Made by a program: the position numbers and the translations under genes. A stretch of 37,562 nt of DNA. Source: Lachnospiraceae bacterium (GTDB taxonomy: Bacteria > Bacillota > Clostridia > Lachnospirales > Lachnospiraceae). Positions 17,594 to 27,279 of this stretch are shown here, piece by piece. The notes beneath the pieces were generated by a model, which was given only the letters and a program-made list of their open reading frames with translations, was not told the DNA's origin and ran no database searches. The stretch spans positions 1 to 37,562 of the forward strand of contig JAILCP010000003.1 of NCBI GenBank assembly GCA_024680055.1, read 5' to 3'. The first letter of the stretch is position 1. Each line of letters begins with the position of its first letter.

Positions 17594-18637
17594 TTATGCT
17601 TTTACGGCCCATCGCATTTTTGTGGATGTGGCTCTTGGATTTCTTCTGCACTCCTCCATGGAAGGACGGGTAACATCCCTTGCCACTGCCTGATAAATTC
17701 CCTCTTTTTCAAACTGCTTGAAGGATTTTTTCACCAGTCGATCCTCCCCGGAATGGAAGGTTAAAATGGCCACCTTTCCTCCCGGTTTTAACGCTCCCGG
17801 AAGTTTTTCTAAAAGTTCATACAATACCTCAAATTCCTGGTTTACATCGATTCTCAGCGCCTGAAAACATCTTGCGCAGGACTTTTTCACCGCCTCTTTG
17901 CGTTCCTTTTCACTCATCTTTTCCCCTGCCAGAGCCCGTTCAATGACATGACGAAAGTCCGATGTGGTTTCAATGGCTCTTCCCGCTTTTTGAAAACTCA
18001 CAAGAGTTTTTGCTATTTTTTCCGCATAAGGCTCGTCGGAATTCTCCACAAAAAGTCCGATCAAATCGTCCTCATCCAGCTCTTTTAACCGCTGCGCTGC
18101 ACTGACCCCGCTGGTTGGATCCAGTCGCAAATCAAGGGGGCCCTCTGTTTTATAGGAAAATCCCCTTTCCGGATTATCGATCTGCATGGAGGACACTCCA
18201 AGATCGGCCAAAATAAAATCAAACGCTCCATACTTTTCTACCACCCGATCAATATTGGCAAAATTGGTTCGTTCCACATGCAGGATATCTTCCCCATATC
18301 CCAGCTTTTCCAGTCGCTGCCTGGATTTTTCCGATTCAATGGGATCCACATCAAGGGATACCAAAAAACCCTCACCCTTTAACTGTTCCAACATTTTTTC
18401 GCTATGGCCGCCATACCCAAAGGTACAGTCCAGCCCCTGCTGTCCCGGCTGTATCTCCAAAAAATCCAGAATTTCTTTTACCATAATGGAAATGTGACTT
18501 CCTGCCGGGGTATTCCCCTTTGCAATCACATGCTCCGCGATGTCCTTATATTTTTCCGGATTTAACTCCTTATATTTCTCGTCAAACCGCTTCGGATATT
18601 TTCCTGAATAATGCTTTCTTCTTTTATGCTGTTCCAT
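17594..18637 (-). CDS. RsmH/MraW-family rRNA methyltransferase homolog
   Basis: 347 residues from ATG 18637, which is preceded by AAGG seven bases upstream; ATGs at 18640 and 18658 are alternatives. It has the RsmH hallmarks: DCTFGYGGHSE (SAM loop), DADP-like LDVDPIE, ILADLGVSSMQID, RGFSY/GPLDLRLD, RIDVNQE and LTFHSGEDRLVK. RsmH methylates N4 of C1402 in 16S rRNA. The canonical gene is normally in the mraZ-ftsL-pbp cell-division cluster; this one is elsewhere, carries an N-terminal basic extension of about 45 residues and lacks the usual HxPVL start. It may be a second, divergent copy with another RNA target. It overlaps the MATE 3' end by 14 bases, suggesting translational coupling. Confidence 0.85.
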   Translation of the reverse strand: MEQHKRRKHYSGKYPKRFDEKYKELNPEKYKDIAEHVIAKGNTPAGSHISIMVKEILDFLEIQPGQQGLDCTFGYGGHSEKMLEQLKGEGFLVSLDVDPIESEKSRQRLEKLGYGEDILHVERTNFANIDRVVEKYGAFDFILADLGVSSMQIDNPERGFSYKTEGPLDLRLDPTSGVSAAQRLKELDEDDLIGLFVENSDEPYAEKIAKTLVSFQKAGRAIETTSDFRHVIERALAGEKMSEKERKEAVKKSCARCFQALRIDVNQEFEVLYELLEKLPGALKPGGKVAILTFHSGEDRLVKKSFKQFEKEGIYQAVARDVTRPSMEECRRNPRATSTKMRWAVKA

Positions 18638-20063
18638 CATTTTTCCTTTCTTTTCCAAGCTTTTTATATACGGTAAAATACATGGTCCAAAAACTTGCGT
18701 TTCCTCCCACGAAATTTGATATAGGTTCCGCTAAAAACACCCCCATCACCCCAAGGTCATGAACCATCGGCAATAAAATGGTCAACGGCACCACAATAAT
18801 AATCTTTCGGAATATGGAGAAAAATATGGCCTGTTTGGCCTTCCCCATGGCCACAAAACTGGATTGTCCGCAAAACTGCAGGCTCATAAACAGAAAGCCC
18901 ATAAAATACACCCGAATCGGCATCAAACCGGTATTCACCACCCTGGCCTCGTCAGTGAATATCTGCAAAAGCATATGCGGGAAGGTCAATGTGGTCACCC
19001 AAAACAGCGCCGTATAGGAAATGGCCACAAATGCGGTAAAACGAATCCCCTGTTTTACCCTGTCGTATTTCCTTGCGCCATAGTTATAACTAATTACCGG
19101 CTGCGAACCTGAGGTTATTCCATTAATCGGCAATCCGGCGATTTCCCGGACGGAATTAATAATGGTCATAATGCCCACGTAAATATCTCCTCCATGCATA
19201 TGCAGCGTGGCATTGCACACCGATTGCACCGCCGTATTGGTGGCTCCCATAATAAAACCCGGAATTCCAAGAACCAATACATCTTTTAATATGTATTTTT
19301 TCAAACCGATTTCCTTTGGAATCAGTCGCAACTCCCTTTTTGCACTGAACAAAAACTGACTCACCCATGCCGCGGAACAAAACTGACTGATAATGGTGGC
19401 GGTTGCTGCACCTTTTACCCCCATTCCCATTACAAAAATGAAGATCGGATCCAGAATCAAATTCATCACCGCTCCAATCACAATGGTACACATTCCCATC
19501 CGCGGATAGCCCTGCAGATTAATGAAGGTATTCATCCCTGTTCCAAGGGCAAAAAACATGGTTCCAAAAATATAGATATTCAAATAACTTACCGCATAAC
19601 CATAAGTCACATCACTGGCTCCCAGCACGTAAAGCAGCGGCTTCTTGGTAAGATTGATCAATATAATTAAAGAAATACTGATTATTATCTGCAACGCATA
19701 TGCATTATTCAAAATATCCTGTGCCTTCTTGACTTCTCCCTTTCCCCTTGCCATGGAGCAAAGCGGTGCCGATCCTGTGGACACCAGGTTCACAAAAGCA
19801 GAAATCATAGTAATAATCGGAAAACATAATCCTATTCCGGTTAACGCTACGCTGGCATTCTCCCCAGGCATATGTCCAATATAAATCCTATCCACAATAT
19901 TATACGCAAGCTGAACCATCTGGGCCAAAATCAACGGAAAGGCCTGGCTCATAATCCAGGACCTTACACTACCTCTCCCAAAATCTCCATGCCCTTTGTT
20001 CCCGCGCTTTTTCTCATTTGTTACTTTTTCTTTTAATTTTTCACTCAATCTTTTAAATTTCAA
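18624..20063 (-). CDS. MATE-family multidrug/metabolite efflux transporter
   Basis: 479 residues, about 12 membrane segments in two homologous halves. The start FGRGSVRSWIMSQAFPLILAQMVQLAYNIVDRIYIGH and the second-half INSVREIAGLPINGITSGSQPVISYNYGA are typical of Na+- or H+-coupled MATE transporters. The family motif begins near residue 28, so a start before that is needed; the only in-frame candidates are TTG 20063 (immediately after AAAGGAG, unusually tight) and TTG 20048. The start is therefore uncertain. It is the first gene of a three-gene operon. A promoter lies at 20131-20159 and the 116-bp array just beyond. Substrate unknown. Confidence 0.9.
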   Translation of the reverse strand: MKFKRLSEKLKEKVTNEKKRGNKGHGDFGRGSVRSWIMSQAFPLILAQMVQLAYNIVDRIYIGHMPGENASVALTGIGLCFPIITMISAFVNLVSTGSAPLCSMARGKGEVKKAQDILNNAYALQIIISISLIILINLTKKPLLYVLGASDVTYGYAVSYLNIYIFGTMFFALGTGMNTFINLQGYPRMGMCTIVIGAVMNLILDPIFIFVMGMGVKGAATATIISQFCSAAWVSQFLFSAKRELRLIPKEIGLKKYILKDVLVLGIPGFIMGATNTAVQSVCNATLHMHGGDIYVGIMTIINSVREIAGLPINGITSGSQPVISYNYGARKYDRVKQGIRFTAFVAISYTALFWVTTLTFPHMLLQIFTDEARVVNTGLMPIRVYFMGFLFMSLQFCGQSSFVAMGKAKQAIFFSIFRKIIIVVPLTILLPMVHDLGVMGVFLAEPISNFVGGNASFWTMYFTVYKKLGKERKNDGTA

Positions 20064-20130
20064 CTCCTTTAACCATTACAAACTTTTCTGTTATGGTCTT
20101 CGGGCCTTTTGTAATGCTGTGTTCCAATAC

Positions 20131-20159
20131 ATTTTAACAAGTTTCCATGCTCTAATCAA
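20131..20159 (-). promoter_or_regulatory. Promoter of the MATE operon
   Basis: -35 TTGATT (20154-20159), 17-bp spacer, -10 TAAAAT (20131-20136). The leader contains an 8-bp inverted repeat (20075-20082 with 20108-20115). The hairpin array begins 26 bp upstream of the -35. Confidence 0.6.
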
Positions 20160-20184
20160 TGTCTTGTGTGTCCTGGGTTTTTCT

Positions 20185-21088
20185 CCTGGTGACTTTTTCA
20201 TCCATTTCTTTCATCTGGGTCACCAGGTCCTCTGGGGGGTGGTGACTTTTTTCTGTGGTTTCTCTCCTCAGGTCACCACCTCAGTAACCGGGTAATTCCT
20301 CCTGGTGACTTTTTCATCTATTTCCTTCATCTGGGTCACCTGGTTCTTTGGGGGGTGGTGACTTTTTTCTGTGGTTTTTCTCCTCAGGTCACCACCTCAG
20401 CAACCGGGTAGTTCCTCCTGGTGACTTTTTCATCTATTTCCTTCATCTGGGTCACCAGGTTCTTTGGGAGTGGTGACTTTTTTCTGTGGTTTCTCTACTC
20501 AGGTCACCAACTCAGCAACCGGGTAATTCCTCCTGGTGACTTTTTCATCTATTTCCTTCATCTGGGTCACCAGGTCCTTTGGGGGGTGGTGACTTTTTTC
20601 TATGGTTTCTCTACTCAGGTCACCAACTCAGCAACCGGGTAATTCCTCCTGGTGACTTTTTCATCCATTTCTTTCATCTGGGTCACCAGGTTCTTGGGGA
20701 GTGGTGACTTTTTTCTGTGGTTTCTCTCCTCAGGTCACCAACGCAGTAACCGGGTAATTCCTCCTGGTGACTTTTTCATCCATTTCTTTCATCTGGGTCA
20801 CCAGGTCCTCTGGGGGGTGGTGACTTTTTTCTGTGGTTTCTCTACTCAGGTCACCAACACAACAACCGGGTAGTTCCTCCTGGTGACTTTTTCATCCATT
20901 TCTCTCATCCGGGTCACCAGGTTCTTTGGGGGGTGGTGACTTTTTTCTGTGGTTTCTCTACTCAGGTCACCACCTCAACAACCGGGTAGTTCCTCCTGGT
21001 GACTTTTTCATCTATTTCCTTCATCCGGGTCACCAGGTCCTTTGGGGGGTGGTGACTTTTTTCTGTGGTTTCACCCCTCCACGTCACC
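20185..21088. repeat. Tandem array: eight units of 115-116 bp, two hairpins each
   Basis: Units start at 20185, 20301, 20417, 20532, 20648, 20763, 20879 and 20995; the last is incomplete and decayed. Each unit has hairpin A (CCTGGTGAC ... GTCACCAGG, loop of about 26) and hairpin B (GTGGTGAC ... GTCACCAC, loop of about 25), followed by a spacer with CCGGGTA. Loops are pyrimidine-rich on the plus strand. Some B arms end in CAA rather than CAC, and one A arm (unit 2) has CCTGG. The period is not divisible by three, so no continuous protein is encoded. It fills most of the 1.1-kb gap between the kinase terminator and the MATE promoter. Confidence 0.92.
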
Positions 21089-21097
21089 ATCCCCCGC

Positions 21098-21143
21098 AAA
21101 AAAATCCAGAGCCCCCGCCACTACAGGCGTAAAGCTCTGGATT
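21098..21143 (-). terminator. Terminator of the hybrid kinase gene
   Basis: A perfect 10-bp stem AATCCAGAGC/GCTCTGGATT (21134-21143 with 21103-21112) with extra inner pairing ACGCC/GGCG is followed by T on the minus strand (21098-21104). Confidence 0.92.
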
Positions 21144-21172
21144 GATAATTTGTTGTTATGTAATTGATTCCT

Positions 21173-24100
21173 CTAAAGCACCTCTCGAATAGTCTCCATC
21201 ATTTTCTTAATGTCGATTGGTTTGGCAATGTGACCATTCATGCCTGCTTCAATGGCATTTTTCCGGTCCTCGTCAAAGGCGTTGGCAGTCATGGCCAGGA
21301 TTGGAATACTAGCCTTGCTTGCATCGGGCAGTTTTCTGATATTCTTGGTGGCCTCGTAGCCATCCATAATTGGCATTTGCACATCCATGAGGATTAGATC
21401 GTAGGCACAGTTATCACCGTTTTTGACTTTTTCAAGGGCGATGGAGCCATCCTGTGCAGTATCAACAACAAAGCCTACCTCCTTTAAAAGTTCCGTGGCA
21501 ATTTCCATATTCAGGTCATTGTCTTCCACAAGAAGGATTTTCTTTCCTTCAAAACTCTCCCGTGAATTGCATTCCTTTTTCTTAATGGAATCTTTCTTGT
21601 CACTGATTTTAAATCTAAGTATAACAATAAACTCCGAACCTTCTCCCACTTTGCTTTCAACTGATATTGTTCCACCCATCAGCTCCACGATATTTTTGGA
21701 AATGGCCATGCCAAGGCCGCTTCCCTGGGTGCCGCTTACGGTGGCGCTTCGCTCGCGCTCGAAAGGTTCAAAAATGTGCTCTCTGAATTCTTCGCTCATA
21801 CCGATACCGGTGTCTTTGATACGGAACTCGTAGGTGCCAAAACCATCCATAGCCCAATGGGTCTGAGTCATGCTAAAGCTGATCATACCTCCCGGCTCTG
21901 TGAACTTAATGGAATTGCTCATAATGTTAATCAAAATCTGGGTGAGACGTAAACGATCGCAGAATACGTTTTCATCCATAATATTTACCGCAGAATCATC
22001 ATAAACAAGACCTTTGGAGCGAATTCCCGGGGTGGTAATGGTGTTGATAACACCTACAATATCAAGCAAATTCACAGGTTCCACATTGATATTTACTTTA
22101 CCGCTTTCGATGCGGCTCATGTCCAAAACATCGTTGATCAAGGAAAGCAGGTGATCTGAGCTGGTGGCAATTTTTTCCAGATAGTTGTTCACTGACTTTT
22201 TGTCATCAATGTTTTTCTTTGCCAACGCGGTAAAACCGATAATGGCATTCATCGGGGTACGAATGTCGTGGGACATGTTGTTTAAAAAAGTGGTTTTGGC
22301 CTGATTTGCATAGCGGGCCTCCTCAAGGGCGTCCTGAAGAAGACGCTGCTGCTCCACTTCTCTTTGCTTACGTTCTTCAATATCCTTTGTGGCAAAAACA
22401 ACACCGGTGACCTTGCCATCTTCGTTGAATTTGCTGGCGATAAACGTGGCTTCGGTCCAGGTGGTCTCCTTGGTAATGCCGTTCTTTCCGGAATAATTGG
22501 ATATGTATTCTATGCTAATACTTTTTTTGCGGTTTAAACGTTTGGCTACTGTGGAGAAGTCAAGGAATTTGCGCATCTCTCGCTGGAACTCCTTGGAAAC
22601 CACATGCTCAACGTAAAATTCTAATTTTTCGGAAGCAACGCCGTATTTGCCGATTTTATCGCTGACAATGTCCGCCACAAAAAACTGTTCCTCAAAACGG
22701 TCTGCTTCAAGATCCACGTAATATGCAAGGCAAAAGACTTCTTTCAGGGAATGGATTACCGTGTGGGTTTTGGATAACTCATCATCACGCTTTTTACGAT
22801 CATCCACGTCAATAAAAATGCCATAGCATACCAGTGGTGAACCGTCCTCCCGGCGAATCGGACAACCTGCCACGTGGAACCAGCGGTAGCCGCGATCCTG
22901 GGTCATCAGGCGGCACTCAATATCAAAATTCTTCCGGTCGGAATAGTCATAGACACAATCTCTAAAAGAGCGGATGGCATATTCATAGTCCTCCGGATGA
23001 ATGTATTCATTCCAGGTTTTGGATAAATCAAGAAAATCAGCCGAATTCTTAAACCCTAGCATTTTAGGAAGTTCCTCATCCCAATCGCATAATTCGATTT
23101 GACCTAAGTAGTTAAATTCAATGCTCCAGCTTGCTGAGCCCAGAGTTTTATGAATGGCCATCATAGCCTCGGTGGATTTTTCCGCAGTCAAAAGCGCCTC
23201 TTCCAATTCCTGATTACGCTGATCTTTGGCCTTAATGTCCCGAATTTGCTCGGTACAAAACAGAATGGTTTCCACATCTCCGTTGGCATCCCGCTCTACA
23301 GGTAAAATGTGAGCCAGGGACCAACCGGAGTCTCTTCCTATATACTCATGTTTCAAAACCTTCTTTTTGCGAAGCATTTCTTTCCATTTGGTGGCATCAA
23401 AAAATTCCATGGCTTCTTCCTTGTCTTCTCCAAGGATCAGATGTTGACGGAAGGCTTCTAAAGCTTCTGAAACTCTACCTTTTTTACCAAACATGTTTTC
23501 AAGATACCTGGAATCATTCAGCAAAATAAAGCTGTCCTCATTAATGTCAGCATAAAACATGGCATAATAAGTACTGCTTAAAGCGTCAATGATTGCCTGA
23601 CGTTCCAATAAAAGATCTCTCTTTTTGTTTACACGCTGGTTTAAAAGACGGTTTCTCTCCAACTCCACAGATTTGTAATCCTTTGGAAGCTGACGGAACA
23701 TCATTAAAATTGAATTCTTTTTCACACGTTGGATTCTTACTTCGATGGCGCCTACAATTCCATTGACATTGCGTCGATGAATCACCATTTTGTAGTCGTC
23801 TACCTTTTTAAGTTTTGATTTAATTATACCGATACATAAAGCTTGTATCACATCGTCTTGTTCTTCTTTTACCACGTACTTGGTGACGTATTCTGCCATC
23901 ATCTGGCTGTAATTCATTTCGCCTGCCACCACATTGTACATGTATCCACCCACCGCATCATTGATGAGCATTGGGGTGATTTTCTGAGATTCCAGGTCAA
24001 TCATAATCATATTTCCATAGTTCAACCCAATCTCACTAAGAATGGTTTCCACCTTCTGGCGCTCACTTTTATCGTGGAATTCGTCGGTAACATCGGTTAC

Positions 24101-24475
24101 AAATACATAAAAAATATCTCCGTACTGTTCGCTTTTTACGTAGTGACCATAGTTACGAAGCCATTTTCTGGAGCCGTTTTTACACTGGATGCGGTAAGCT
24201 ACCTGGTCCTCACATTTATCATCGGCGCGAACCTGGCGGTAAATATCCTCTTCCACCTTTAAATAGTCCTCCGGAAGCACAATTCCCTTAAACGAATTAT
24301 CCACAAACTCCGTAAACTCTTCAGCATTTTCACACTCAAATAAATCCACCATCTCATCGTTAAAGAAAATCAACTCCTCTTTATCGTCTGCATGATAGAT
24401 AAAAAAGCCTCCGGGCATCTGACTTGCCAGAGATTTCATCATATCCAATTCATTTCCGGTAAAAGAATACGCCAT
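21173..24475 (-). CDS. Multi-PAS hybrid sensor histidine kinase with receiver
   Basis: 1100 residues with no membrane segment seen, so it is probably cytoplasmic. Order: PAS (about 18-130), two weaker PAS-like regions (about 140-280 and 290-430), a clear PAS/PAC (about 450-560, with [14 protein letters not shown] and [17 protein letters not shown]), another PAS-like region (about 570-700), HisKA with H736 in SHDIRTP, HATPase_c (N-box [23 protein letters not shown]) and a C-terminal receiver with D1031 in LMDVQMP and K in AKPID. All catalytic residues are present. The output protein would be reached by phosphorelay and is not in the window. It has its own promoter and terminator. It follows the NRPS operon on the same strand, so a role in controlling it is possible but unproved. 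Confidence 0.93.
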   Translation of the reverse strand: MAYSFTGNELDMMKSLASQMPGGFFIYHADDKEELIFFNDEMVDLFECENAEEFTEFVDNSFKGIVLPEDYLKVEEDIYRQVRADDKCEDQVAYRIQCKNGSRKWLRNYGHYVKSEQYGDIFYVFVTDVTDEFHDKSERQKVETILSEIGLNYGNMIMIDLESQKITPMLINDAVGGYMYNVVAGEMNYSQMMAEYVTKYVVKEEQDDVIQALCIGIIKSKLKKVDDYKMVIHRRNVNGIVGAIEVRIQRVKKNSILMMFRQLPKDYKSVELERNRLLNQRVNKKRDLLLERQAIIDALSSTYYAMFYADINEDSFILLNDSRYLENMFGKKGRVSEALEAFRQHLILGEDKEEAMEFFDATKWKEMLRKKKVLKHEYIGRDSGWSLAHILPVERDANGDVETILFCTEQIRDIKAKDQRNQELEEALLTAEKSTEAMMAIHKTLGSASWSIEFNYLGQIELCDWDEELPKMLGFKNSADFLDLSKTWNEYIHPEDYEYAIRSFRDCVYDYSDRKNFDIECRLMTQDRGYRWFHVAGCPIRREDGSPLVCYGIFIDVDDRKKRDDELSKTHTVIHSLKEVFCLAYYVDLEADRFEEQFFVADIVSDKIGKYGVASEKLEFYVEHVVSKEFQREMRKFLDFSTVAKRLNRKKSISIEYISNYSGKNGITKETTWTEATFIASKFNEDGKVTGVVFATKDIEERKQREVEQQRLLQDALEEARYANQAKTTFLNNMSHDIRTPMNAIIGFTALAKKNIDDKKSVNNYLEKIATSSDHLLSLINDVLDMSRIESGKVNINVEPVNLLDIVGVINTITTPGIRSKGLVYDDSAVNIMDENVFCDRLRLTQILINIMSNSIKFTEPGGMISFSMTQTHWAMDGFGTYEFRIKDTGIGMSEEFREHIFEPFERERSATVSGTQGSGLGMAISKNIVELMGGTISVESKVGEGSEFIVILRFKISDKKDSIKKKECNSRESFEGKKILLVEDNDLNMEIATELLKEVGFVVDTAQDGSIALEKVKNGDNCAYDLILMDVQMPIMDGYEATKNIRKLPDASKASIPILAMTANAFDEDRKNAIEAGMNGHIAKPIDIKKMMETIREVL

Positions 24476-24510
24476 AACACTCTCCGTTTCCCATTCTGGT
24501 ACTTATGTAA

Positions 24511-24539
24511 ATTGTATCGGTTAGGCCAATTCTTTACAA
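24511..24539 (-). promoter_or_regulatory. Promoter of the hybrid kinase gene
   Basis: -35 TTGTAA (24534-24539), 17-bp spacer, -10 TACAAT (24511-24516), in the 89-bp gap after the PPTase gene. No terminator was seen for the upstream operon, so read-through is also possible. Confidence 0.6.
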
Positions 24540-24564
24540 TAAAAAAAATGTGATATTTTGGTGT

Positions 24565-25221
24565 CTATATCCCCATTTGGCGCCTTATTTCATCCTGGTC
24601 CCAAGGGTTTTTGGTGCAAATGGAAAGATAGTAGTTCTCTTTCCATAGAGTTACAAAAATTTCAGCTTCCTTTGGAGGACAATCTTTCATATCCACTGCC
24701 TTTCCTCTCTTTGCATCCACAAAAAAAGTGTCCATTTCCCTGCTAAGACCAAGTCCCAAATACTTGATGTAGCTTTCCTTCATGGACCACAGCATGATTT
24801 TGTGCCTCTCACGCTCTTTCTCTGAAAGAGACGCAAGATAGGTCACTTCTTCTTTGGTAAAAATCTTTTTTACCATGGCAGGGGAAATGGTGCGCATCTC
24901 CTGAATATCCACACCCACAGGCTCGTTGTGGCACACCACCACCACATAGTCCCCGGAGTGGGAAATATTGAAGAAAAAGTCATCCGAACCTTTTACGTAA
25001 GGTTTTCCATATTCGTTTCTCTCAATTTTATCAACAGGCACCTTTCCAAGCACTTCTTCCATACACGAAAAAAGCAGCACCTCCCCCATAACGTGGCGGT
25101 AGGCATCTGCTTTTTGTCTGAAGCGATCCGCCCGTTCTCTGCAGGAAGGTGATACCTTTTGGTAATATTTTTCATACTGTTGTTCGCTAAGCTCTGTTAT
25201 GTTGTAAAACTTTAATTTCAT
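24565..25221 (-). CDS. Sfp-type 4'-phosphopantetheinyl transferase
   Basis: 218 residues from ATG 25221, nine bases after GAGG; ATG 25230 sits directly on that site and is less likely. The Sfp motifs are present: YGKPY, FNISHSGDYV, GVDIQ (Mg-binding D105) and WSMKESYIKYLG (K148, E149). It transfers phosphopantetheine from CoA to carrier-protein serines, so it should activate the two carrier domains of the NRPS (S33 and S1068). The gene overlaps the thioesterase 3' end and closes the operon. A dedicated Sfp-type PPTase is strong support that the cluster is functional. Confidence 0.95.
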   Translation of the reverse strand: MKLKFYNITELSEQQYEKYYQKVSPSCRERADRFRQKADAYRHVMGEVLLFSCMEEVLGKVPVDKIERNEYGKPYVKGSDDFFFNISHSGDYVVVVCHNEPVGVDIQEMRTISPAMVKKIFTKEEVTYLASLSEKERERHKIMLWSMKESYIKYLGLGLSREMDTFFVDAKRGKAVDMKDCPPKEAEIFVTLWKENYYLSICTKNPWDQDEIRRQMGI

Positions 25222-25963
25222 GCTGTTCATCCTCTGAAATCACCTTGTCAAAGTACCCCGTTTCATAAGGAAAAAAATGTCCTCCCTCAAATTCCTGAAA
25301 TTCGTACTCACCGGTGGTCATATATTTCCAATTCTTCATATTGGAATAATTAAAATACGGGTCCTCGCTACCTGCCACCACCTTCAAGTTGATGTTATCA
25401 AGTACTTTACCGTCGTATTTATAATTATCGTGAAGTTTATAATCATAATAAATGACCGGCAGGAAAAATTCCAGCATTTCTTCATCCTGCATAATGGCGT
25501 CATCGGTTCCGGATAAGGTTTCCAATTCTTTTTTCAACGCTTTTTTTCCCATGGAGGTTTTATAGCCCGGAGACTCCACATCCGGAGAGCAGTGAGAACA
25601 AATCACCAACTGTTCCACCTGAATTCCCCGTTTTTCCAGCTCCGCCGCCACTTCAAAGGCAATCAGTGACCCTAGGGAACACCCCATAAGACGCACCGGC
25701 TTATCATATGCTTCCACCAAAAGCTGAATCTGACTTGCGATGGGACCGATTAAGGTTCTCCATTCCACCATCTGATCTTCTTCCCGTCTGGCGCCATGCC
25801 CGGGAAGCTCTACAGGAATCACTGCCACATCCTCCTCTTTTGCAATAAAAGGATAGTAGGCCGAGGCGCTTCCACCTGCATGGTGGAAGCAAAACAGCAT
25901 ACTTTCAAACCCCTTTGGTATTTTACCAAGATAGGGAAATAATTTATTCTTTGCCTTCATCAT
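25187..25963 (-). CDS. Type II thioesterase (GrsT/SrfD-like)
   Basis: 258 residues, alpha/beta hydrolase. FHHAGGSASAYYP is the family's N-terminal block, the nucleophile S96 lies in GCSLGS (usual form GHSMGG; His replaced by Cys, the last Gly by Ser), the acid is probably D201 (GSEDPYF) and the base H229 (GGHFF). Type II thioesterases remove mis-primed or stalled acyl groups from carrier domains. No thioesterase domain is fused to the NRPS, so this enzyme could also release the final product. It overlaps the preceding gene by ATGA, indicating coupled translation. Confidence 0.92.
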   Translation of the reverse strand: MMKAKNKLFPYLGKIPKGFESMLFCFHHAGGSASAYYPFIAKEEDVAVIPVELPGHGARREEDQMVEWRTLIGPIASQIQLLVEAYDKPVRLMGCSLGSLIAFEVAAELEKRGIQVEQLVICSHCSPDVESPGYKTSMGKKALKKELETLSGTDDAIMQDEEMLEFFLPVIYYDYKLHDNYKYDGKVLDNINLKVVAGSEDPYFNYSNMKNWKYMTTGEYEFQEFEGGHFFPYETGYFDKVISEDEQHEIKVLQHNRA

Positions 25964-27276
25964 TTCAATAACTGCTCCATTGTAAGATTTTTCTCATTGC
26001 CAAGTTTTGTAAAAATATCCACCATTCCCTGTGTAATACTTATAAAATCATTTCGATTGTACACCTTATCACAGGTAGCAAAATGTAACTCCAGTTCATG
26101 TCGCTGTTCAAAGGCGATTAAAAAGATATAATCCACATCAAATACATGTTCCGGAATGGACTCCGGCATCCAGGAAGTGATATCCAGTCCCGGCATTTTG
26201 CTTGGATCCATGCCTTTTAAAAGATCACCGGCATAACTGAAAAGGAATCTTGAAAACGGTGTTTTGGAATAGAAACTTGGAGTATGCATCAGACCCTCGG
26301 AAGTAGTTTTCAGCGAAGCCTTCAACACCTCCTGTACCGGAGTTTCATCCACAGGTACCTCATTGACTAACAACATACTATCGAGCTGTAACACTGCGGA
26401 GTCAAAATAGTCCGGAATGGTATGGTTTGCGGACACGCAGGAAATGGCTGCTTTCGAAATACCATAGGTTTTTGCAATGGCCATTTCATAGGCTGCAATC
26501 ACCAGATTGCCCATGGTGGTGCGGTAGTTTTTGCAAGCCGCCTTCAAGGTCTTCATTGGCACTTTGAGAAGTTTCTCACTTTCACTGATTGCATTGTTTT
26601 CCAGCGGTGGATTATACTTATATAAATCCTCCAGTCCCTTTGCCTTTTCGTTCCAAAACTCCGTGTTGGCCTGCATGGTACCTTCGTCTTTGAATTTCTC
26701 ATAAAACTCATAGAAATCGGCTAATCCCTTTTTATGGATTCCCTTTCCCATTGGAAGACCAATGTAATCAATGATAATTTTCTTTACAATAATCAGAACC
26801 GCCTGTCCGTCAATTAATCCGTGCTCTGTTAACATGGAAAAAAAGATATCATTCTCATCCAGCTTATAGATAAAAAAGTTGCAGGCAGATTTTCTATAGG
26901 TATCTCTTTGAAATGCAATTCCCTGCACCTGGTTTTTGGCATTCTCATATCGCTCATCTGCAGTTTCTCCCTCTGCTTTAAGAAGTTCCATGTGATACTC
27001 ATAGTTTTTCCTGATTTTAAAATATAAATCATCCGGGTCATCCATGTTAATAAACGCTCTCATGGTATCTATGCTATCGTAAGCTTTTTGAATCGCTTTC
27101 TCCAGTTTTTGTAAGTTAAATTTACCCTTAATTCTCATTCCACACCCGCATACCAATGGAAACCTTTTGTCAAAGGTTCCATCAATCAGCAACGCTCCGT
27201 GATTCATCACCTTCACAAGTTCAAACACTTCGAACTTCTCTTCTCCCTTGCTGTTTAAAATAAACTCTTCACTCAT
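25960..27276 (-). CDS. Stand-alone condensation-superfamily acyltransferase (His retained)
   Basis: 438 residues. The segment TEHGLIDGQAV fits the condensation-domain HHxxxDG motif with the first His changed to Glu (E151) and the catalytic second His kept (H152); D156-G157 follow. The later STxx-like and TMGNLVIAAYEMAIAKTYG segments resemble the C-domain/alcohol acetyltransferase superfamily and align with the neighbouring 27280-28545 product, so the two look like tandem duplicates. With H152 present it could transfer the acyl chain from a carrier to a free amine or alcohol, as VibH does in vibriobactin synthesis (inference). No carrier or adenylation domain is fused. ATG 27276 has GAGG eight bases upstream; the gap to the previous gene is 3 bases. 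Confidence 0.75.
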   Translation of the reverse strand: MSEEFILNSKGEEKFEVFELVKVMNHGALLIDGTFDKRFPLVCGCGMRIKGKFNLQKLEKAIQKAYDSIDTMRAFINMDDPDDLYFKIRKNYEYHMELLKAEGETADERYENAKNQVQGIAFQRDTYRKSACNFFIYKLDENDIFFSMLTEHGLIDGQAVLIIVKKIIIDYIGLPMGKGIHKKGLADFYEFYEKFKDEGTMQANTEFWNEKAKGLEDLYKYNPPLENNAISESEKLLKVPMKTLKAACKNYRTTMGNLVIAAYEMAIAKTYGISKAAISCVSANHTIPDYFDSAVLQLDSMLLVNEVPVDETPVQEVLKASLKTTSEGLMHTPSFYSKTPFSRFLFSYAGDLLKGMDPSKMPGLDITSWMPESIPEHVFDVDYIFLIAFEQRHELELHFATCDKVYNRNDFISITQGMVDIFTKLGNEKNLTMEQLLK

Positions 27277-27279
27277 TTT

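Noticed and set aside
11351-21088. Possible CRISPR arrays in the two repeat regions
   Set aside because: Units are contiguous and alike along their whole length, with no unique spacers, and no cas genes are in the window.
20185-21132. Short plus-strand reading frames in the 116-bp array
   Set aside because: The period is not a multiple of three, frames break at each unit, and the peptides only reflect the repeat.
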